64,000 bases of DNA from Aggregatibacter kilianii. Its GTDB lineage: Bacteria; Pseudomonadota; Gammaproteobacteria; Enterobacterales; Pasteurellaceae. Positions within the stretch are counted from its first letter, which is position 1. Each line of letters opens with the position of its first letter. The notes below the pieces were generated by a model. The model was not told where the DNA came from, did not search any database, and saw only the letters and a list, made by a program, of their open reading frames with translations. The DNA lies in NCBI RefSeq assembly GCF_003129965.1, contig NZ_NRCJ01000007.1:104100-168099 (forward strand), written 5' to 3'. The translations under genes were made by a program, and so were the position numbers. Of this stretch, positions 60,491 through 64,000 are shown in pieces.

Positions 60491-62488
60491 TTAGAGAATT
60501 TCTTTCGCTTTGGCGACGACGTTGTCCACGGTAAAACCAAAGAGTTTGAATAATTGGTCTGCCGGTGCGGATTCACCGAAGCTGTGCATGCCGACGATAC
60601 GGCCGTTGAAACCGACGTATTTATACCAGAAGTCGGAAATGCCCGCTTCAATGGCGACACGTTTGGTCACTGCGCTTGGCAACACGGATTCGCGATAAGC
60701 TTCATCTTGCTTGTCGAATACGTTGGTACTTGGCATGGAAACCACACGCACTTTTTTGCCTTCGGCGGTTAATTGTTCCGCCGCTTTCACTGCCAACTCC
60801 ACTTCGGAACCGGTGGCGATCAAGATCAGATCCGGCGTGCCGGCACTGTCTTTTAAGACGTAAGCGCCGCGTGCCACGTTGGCTAATTGCTCGGAAGTGC
60901 GGTCCATTTGCGCTAAGTTTTGACGAGTGAAAATCAACGCGCTCGGGCCGTCGGTTCTTTCAATCGCCGCTTTCCATGCGATAGCGGATTCCACTTGGTC
61001 GCAAGGGCGCCATGTGTTCAGGTTCGGGATTAAACGTAACGCCGCTGTTTGTTCAACCGGTTGGTGGGTCGGACCGTCCTCGCCTAAACCGATGGAGTCA
61101 TGGGTGAACACGAACAATGAGCGTTGTTTCATTAACGCCGCCATGCGGATGGCGTTGTGGGCATATTCCATGAACATCAGGAAGGTGGCGCCATAAGGGA
61201 TGAAACCGCCGTGTAGCGCGATACCATTCATGATCGCCGCCATACCGAACTCACGTACGCCGTAGTTGAGGTAGTTACCGTCAACGTTTTGGGTGGCGCG
61301 AATCGGTTTGGAGCCGGACCAAAGGGTCAGGTTGGAGCTTGCCAAGTCGGCAGAGCCGCCCAGTAATTCCGGTAACACTTTCGCGTAGGCTTCAATGGCA
61401 TTTTGTGATGCTTTGCGGCTCGCGATACTTGCCGGATTGGCTTGTAAATGTTCTACGAAGTCTTGAGATGCTTTCGCCCAGTCGGCAGGCAGTTTTTTCT
61501 CCATTCGGCGGGTAAATTCAGCCGCCAGTTCAGGATAGGCTTTGGCATAAGCGGAGAATTTTTCATTCCAGGCTTTTTCCTGTTCCGCGCCTTTCGCTTT
61601 GGCATCCCATTGTGCATAAATGTCTGCTGGAATTTCAAACGGCGCATAATCCCAATGTAACGCTTTGCGGGTTAAGGCGATTTCTTCATCGCCTAATGGC
61701 GCGCCGTGGCAGTCATGGGAGTTGGATTTGTTCGGTGAGCCGAAGCCGATAATGGTTTTGCAGATAATTAAGGTCGGTTTATTGGTTTCCGCTTGCGCTT
61801 GTTTGATGGCGTCAATGATTTGTGCCGGGTTGTGACCGTCAATCGCCGGAATCACTTGCCAGCCATAGGCCTCAAAACGTTTTTGTGTGTCGTCTGTGAA
61901 CCAGCCGTCAACGTGCCCATCGATGGAAATATTGTTGTCATCGTAGAACGCGATTAATTTGCCTAAGCCCAAGGTGCCCGCTAATGAACAGGCTTCGTGG
62001 GAAATCCCTTCCATCAAGCAACCGTCACCTAAGAATACATAGGTGTGATGATCCACGATGTTGTGACCGTCACGGTTAAATTGACCTGCCAGGGTTTTTT
62101 CCGCAATTGCCATTCCCACGGCGTTGGTGATGCCTTGACCCAACGGACCGGTGGTGGTTTCAACACCCGGTGCATAACCGAATTCAGGGTGTCCCGGGGT
62201 TTTGGAATGTAATTGACGGAATTGTTTTAAATCTTCAATAGATAAATCGTAGCCGCTGAGGTGTAATAAGCTGTAAATCAGCATGGAACCGTGCCCGTTG
62301 GACAAAACGAAACGGTCGCGGTTTGCCCATTGCGGGTTGGTCGGGTTGTGATGTAAAAAATCACGCCATAACACTTCGGCGATATCCGCCATGCCCATAG
62401 GTGCGCCCGGGTGACCGGATTTGGCTTTTTGCACCGCGTCCATACTTAAAAAACGAATGGCATTGGCGAGTTGTTGACGATTTGACAT
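60491..62488 (-). CDS. tkt: Transketolase
   Basis: 665 residues from ATG 62488, preceded by CAGGAGGCACA; the 60-base extension lacks a site. TPP-binding and active-site marks: [57 protein letters not shown] (GDG-x-N region; here [10 protein letters not shown], then [12 protein letters not shown]), and [20 protein letters not shown] with [20 protein letters not shown]. It transfers two-carbon units in the non-oxidative pentose phosphate pathway, with transaldolase encoded just upstream on the same strand (129 bases between the genes). Confidence 0.97.
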   Translation of the reverse strand: MSNRQQLANAIRFLSMDAVQKAKSGHPGAPMGMADIAEVLWRDFLHHNPTNPQWANRDRFVLSNGHGSMLIYSLLHLSGYDLSIEDLKQFRQLHSKTPGHPEFGYAPGVETTTGPLGQGITNAVGMAIAEKTLAGQFNRDGHNIVDHHTYVFLGDGCLMEGISHEACSLAGTLGLGKLIAFYDDNNISIDGHVDGWFTDDTQKRFEAYGWQVIPAIDGHNPAQIIDAIKQAQAETNKPTLIICKTIIGFGSPNKSNSHDCHGAPLGDEEIALTRKALHWDYAPFEIPADIYAQWDAKAKGAEQEKAWNEKFSAYAKAYPELAAEFTRRMEKKLPADWAKASQDFVEHLQANPASIASRKASQNAIEAYAKVLPELLGGSADLASSNLTLWSGSKPIRATQNVDGNYLNYGVREFGMAAIMNGIALHGGFIPYGATFLMFMEYAHNAIRMAALMKQRSLFVFTHDSIGLGEDGPTHQPVEQTAALRLIPNLNTWRPCDQVESAIAWKAAIERTDGPSALIFTRQNLAQMDRTSEQLANVARGAYVLKDSAGTPDLILIATGSEVELAVKAAEQLTAEGKKVRVVSMPSTNVFDKQDEAYRESVLPSAVTKRVAIEAGISDFWYKYVGFNGRIVGMHSFGESAPADQLFKLFGFTVDNVVAKAKEIL

Positions 62489-62536
62489 TGTGCCTCCTGA
62501 TTTGGATAAATTTGAAAAAAGGGTGTGCTGATAAAA

Positions 62537-62591
62537 AAGTGCGGTCAAATTTTTCGGCGTTTTTAAAACGCCTTAAATTTCCACCGCACTT
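62537..62591. terminator. Uptake-sequence pair between tal and tkt
   Basis: AAGTGCGGT (62537-62545) and ACCGCACTT (62583-62591) surround a second stem (GGCGTTTTTAAAACGCC). It lies after tal and before tkt, both leftward, so tkt probably has its own promoter or relies on read-through. Confidence 0.78.
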
Positions 62592-62617
62592 TTGCTTAAA
62601 ACATAATTAACGAACCA

Positions 62618-63571
62618 TTACCATTTGGACAGCAACATATCTTCTAATTTGCCTTGGTCAACGGCGAATTTACGAATGCCTTCTGCCAGTTTTTCCACTG
62701 CCATTGGGTCGCTATTGTGTTGCCAATAGAACTCTGCCTCTGTTAACGGTTGCGGTTTGGTTTTTACTTCGCCTTGGAAGTCTAATTTTCTCACCACGGC
62801 GTTCGGGGTTTCGTGTAAGGTTTTCAATAACGGAGGCGCAATAGTTAAACGGTCGCAGCCGGCTAATTCGATGATTTCGCCGACATTACGGAAACTGGCG
62901 CCCATCACCACGGTTTTATAGCCGTATTGTTTGTAGTAATTGTAGATTTTTGTCACGGAAATCACCCCCGGGTCCTCTGCCGGCGCGTATTCTTTTTTAT
63001 CGGAATTGGCTTTGTACCAGTCAAGAATACGCCCTACAAACGGCGAGATTAAGTAAACACCGGCTTCCGCACAAGCACGCGCTTGGGCTTCAGAGAATAA
63101 TAAGGTGAGGTTGCAGTTAATGCCTTCTTTTTCTAAGATTTCCGCTGCGCGGATACCTTGCCATGTGGAGGCGATTTTGATCAGGATACGATTTTTATTG
63201 ATGCCTGCCGCTTCATATAGCGCGATAAGTTTTCTGGCTTTCGCAACGGTAGCTTCAGTGTCATAAGAAAGACGGGCATCCACTTCGGTAGAAACACGAC
63301 CCGGCACCAATTTTAAGATTTCTAAACCGATATTGACTGCCAATTTGTCTTCCGCGTCCACCAGTTGCTGTGCTTTATCTTGGCTTTGTTGCTTGCCGTA
63401 AGCGATGGCTTCATCAATCAAGGTAGCGTATTGCGGCAACGCGGCGGCACTAAGAATTAAGGATGGGTTTGTGGTGGCATCTTCCGGTTTGTATTGACGG
63501 ATGGCATCAATGTCGCCGGTATCGGCAACAACAACGGTAAATTCGCGGAGAGAATCTAACTGGTTAGTCAT
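62618..63571 (-). CDS. tal: Transaldolase
   Basis: 317 residues from ATG 63571, which has AGGAATACATT upstream; the upstream 37-residue extension is unrelated to the family. [20 protein letters not shown] at the N-terminus, [37 protein letters not shown] (Schiff-base lysine in IKIAST), [20 protein letters not shown] and [20 protein letters not shown] are class I transaldolase marks. It moves dihydroxyacetone units between sedoheptulose-7-phosphate and glyceraldehyde-3-phosphate, next to tkt in the same direction. Start choice is supported by the Shine-Dalgarno and family N-terminus. Confidence 0.97.
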   Translation of the reverse strand: MTNQLDSLREFTVVVADTGDIDAIRQYKPEDATTNPSLILSAAALPQYATLIDEAIAYGKQQSQDKAQQLVDAEDKLAVNIGLEILKLVPGRVSTEVDARLSYDTEATVAKARKLIALYEAAGINKNRILIKIASTWQGIRAAEILEKEGINCNLTLLFSEAQARACAEAGVYLISPFVGRILDWYKANSDKKEYAPAEDPGVISVTKIYNYYKQYGYKTVVMGASFRNVGEIIELAGCDRLTIAPPLLKTLHETPNAVVRKLDFQGEVKTKPQPLTEAEFYWQHNSDPMAVEKLAEGIRKFAVDQGKLEDMLLSKW

Positions 63572-63823
63572 AATGTATTCCTTTGTTTGAGAGGTGGAAA
63601 AACGAGTTGATTGTAAGGTCGCCATCCTTTGGGTATGGCAAAAAAGTATTGAAAATATAACCGCACTTGTTATAGAAAGCAACCTAAAACTGCCTTTTAA
63701 ACGGTGCGTTTCATATAATGAAATTAATAGGTTTTGCCTTGTAAATTTAATGTTAAATATTAGAGTTTTTACGGGACGATAATTTTGATGATGCTTAAAT
63801 TATTTGCAATCGAAAAAAAATTT

Positions 63824-63844
63824 GGACTTTTTTGAAAAAAGTCC
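63824..63844. repeat. Palindrome GGACTTTTTT-G-AAAAAAGTCC before the rRNA promoter
   Basis: Ten-base arms flank a single G. It abuts the -35 box and its A/T tracts could act as an UP element, or it could end transcription reaching the operon from the left. Confidence 0.65.
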
Positions 63845-64000
63845 TTGCAAGGAAATCTTAAATGCCTATAATACGCCCCCACAACGACGCGCCGTTGTGA
63901 AGTGAAAACAGCGCGTCGTTTTTTGTTCTTTAACAATCAATCAGACAAACTGTGTGGGCACTTGAAGATTCGTTTTTGATAGATTTAGAAATAGAGTGAG
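63845..64000 (+). promoter_or_regulatory. Promoter and leader of an rRNA operon
   Basis: TTGCAA (63845-63850), 16 bases, TATAAT (63867-63872), then a GC-rich discriminator (ACGCCCCC) typical of stringently controlled rRNA promoters. The leader has a terminator-like stem (AACGACGCGC, 63883-63892, with GCGCGTCGTT, 63911-63920, then T-run) and a box A antitermination site TGTTCTTTAACA (63924-63935). This pattern is that of Pasteurellaceae/enteric rrn leaders. The 16S gene would begin beyond the right edge, so no rRNA gene is listed. Confidence 0.85.

Overview
The window is a 64 kb piece of a Pasteurellaceae chromosome, most likely Aggregatibacter or a close relative of Haemophilus. The reason is the DNA-uptake core AAGTGCGGT and its complement ACCGCACTT, which occur dozens of times both inside genes and as inverted pairs that close operons, together with gene content typical of the family (rpoE-rseABC, mobB, sdhE, selAB, recA-recX, ygiB-ygiC, ydbH-ynbE, tkt, tal). 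Species is not assigned. No phage, insertion sequence, CRISPR array or tRNA gene was recognised.

Layout. 1-13.4 kb: the end of a YqiJ-like gene and a flotillin (yqiK type), a sodium symporter with a 30-residue partner, rluE, an MgtC-like membrane protein, a lipoprotein, a D-malate/tartrate module (SLC13 permease, dehydrogenase, divergent LysR), and selB-selA. 13.5-21 kb: proS, an SMR exporter, sdhE, the sigma-E operon behind a clear sigma-E promoter, mobB, an EndoIII-like glycosylase and a LysR gene. 21-28.3 kb: a maltose/maltodextrin island: PTS EIICB, an exo-endo-phosphatase protein, one giant reading frame joining 4-alpha-glucanotransferase (MalQ) to maltodextrin phosphorylase (GlgP/MalP), and a divergent GntR/TreR-like regulator. 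The shared intergenic region holds a consensus CRP site and a perfect 22-bp palindrome.

28.4-53.3 kb is accessory in character: hydrolases, a cyclophilin-like protein, a HigBA-like pair, LLM and quinone oxidoreductases, SDRs, a tannase-family esterase, an aldo/keto reductase, an NmrA-like protein, two carboxymuconolactone-decarboxylase-family proteins, a cupin, a nitroreductase, LysR regulators and a MerR regulator. Gene remnants lie among them (acyltransferase, LysR, ygiD, alpha/beta hydrolase). Three promoters here share the LysR-type box TGAATTTCATTCA at about -65, two of them inside an identical 50-bp segment, so part of the set looks like a regulon for carbonyl, quinone or other electrophile metabolism. 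Inside this stretch, at 40.9-44.4 kb, sits an AT-rich two-gene unit: a Fic protein followed by a 726-residue protein with a nuclease-like (QxK) core and a C-terminal SEC-C zinc motif, a candidate uncharacterised defence or toxin-like locus.

53.3-64 kb returns to core genes: a YdcZ-like transporter, ygiC-ygiB, marC family, an ABC-F protein (yheS type), recA with a LexA box, recX, ridA, tkt, tal, and finally the promoter and leader of an rRNA operon whose 16S gene would begin beyond the window.

The two most informative observations are the malQ-glgP fusion, in which the old stop codons and ribosome-binding site survive out of frame at the junction, and the shared LysR-box promoters.
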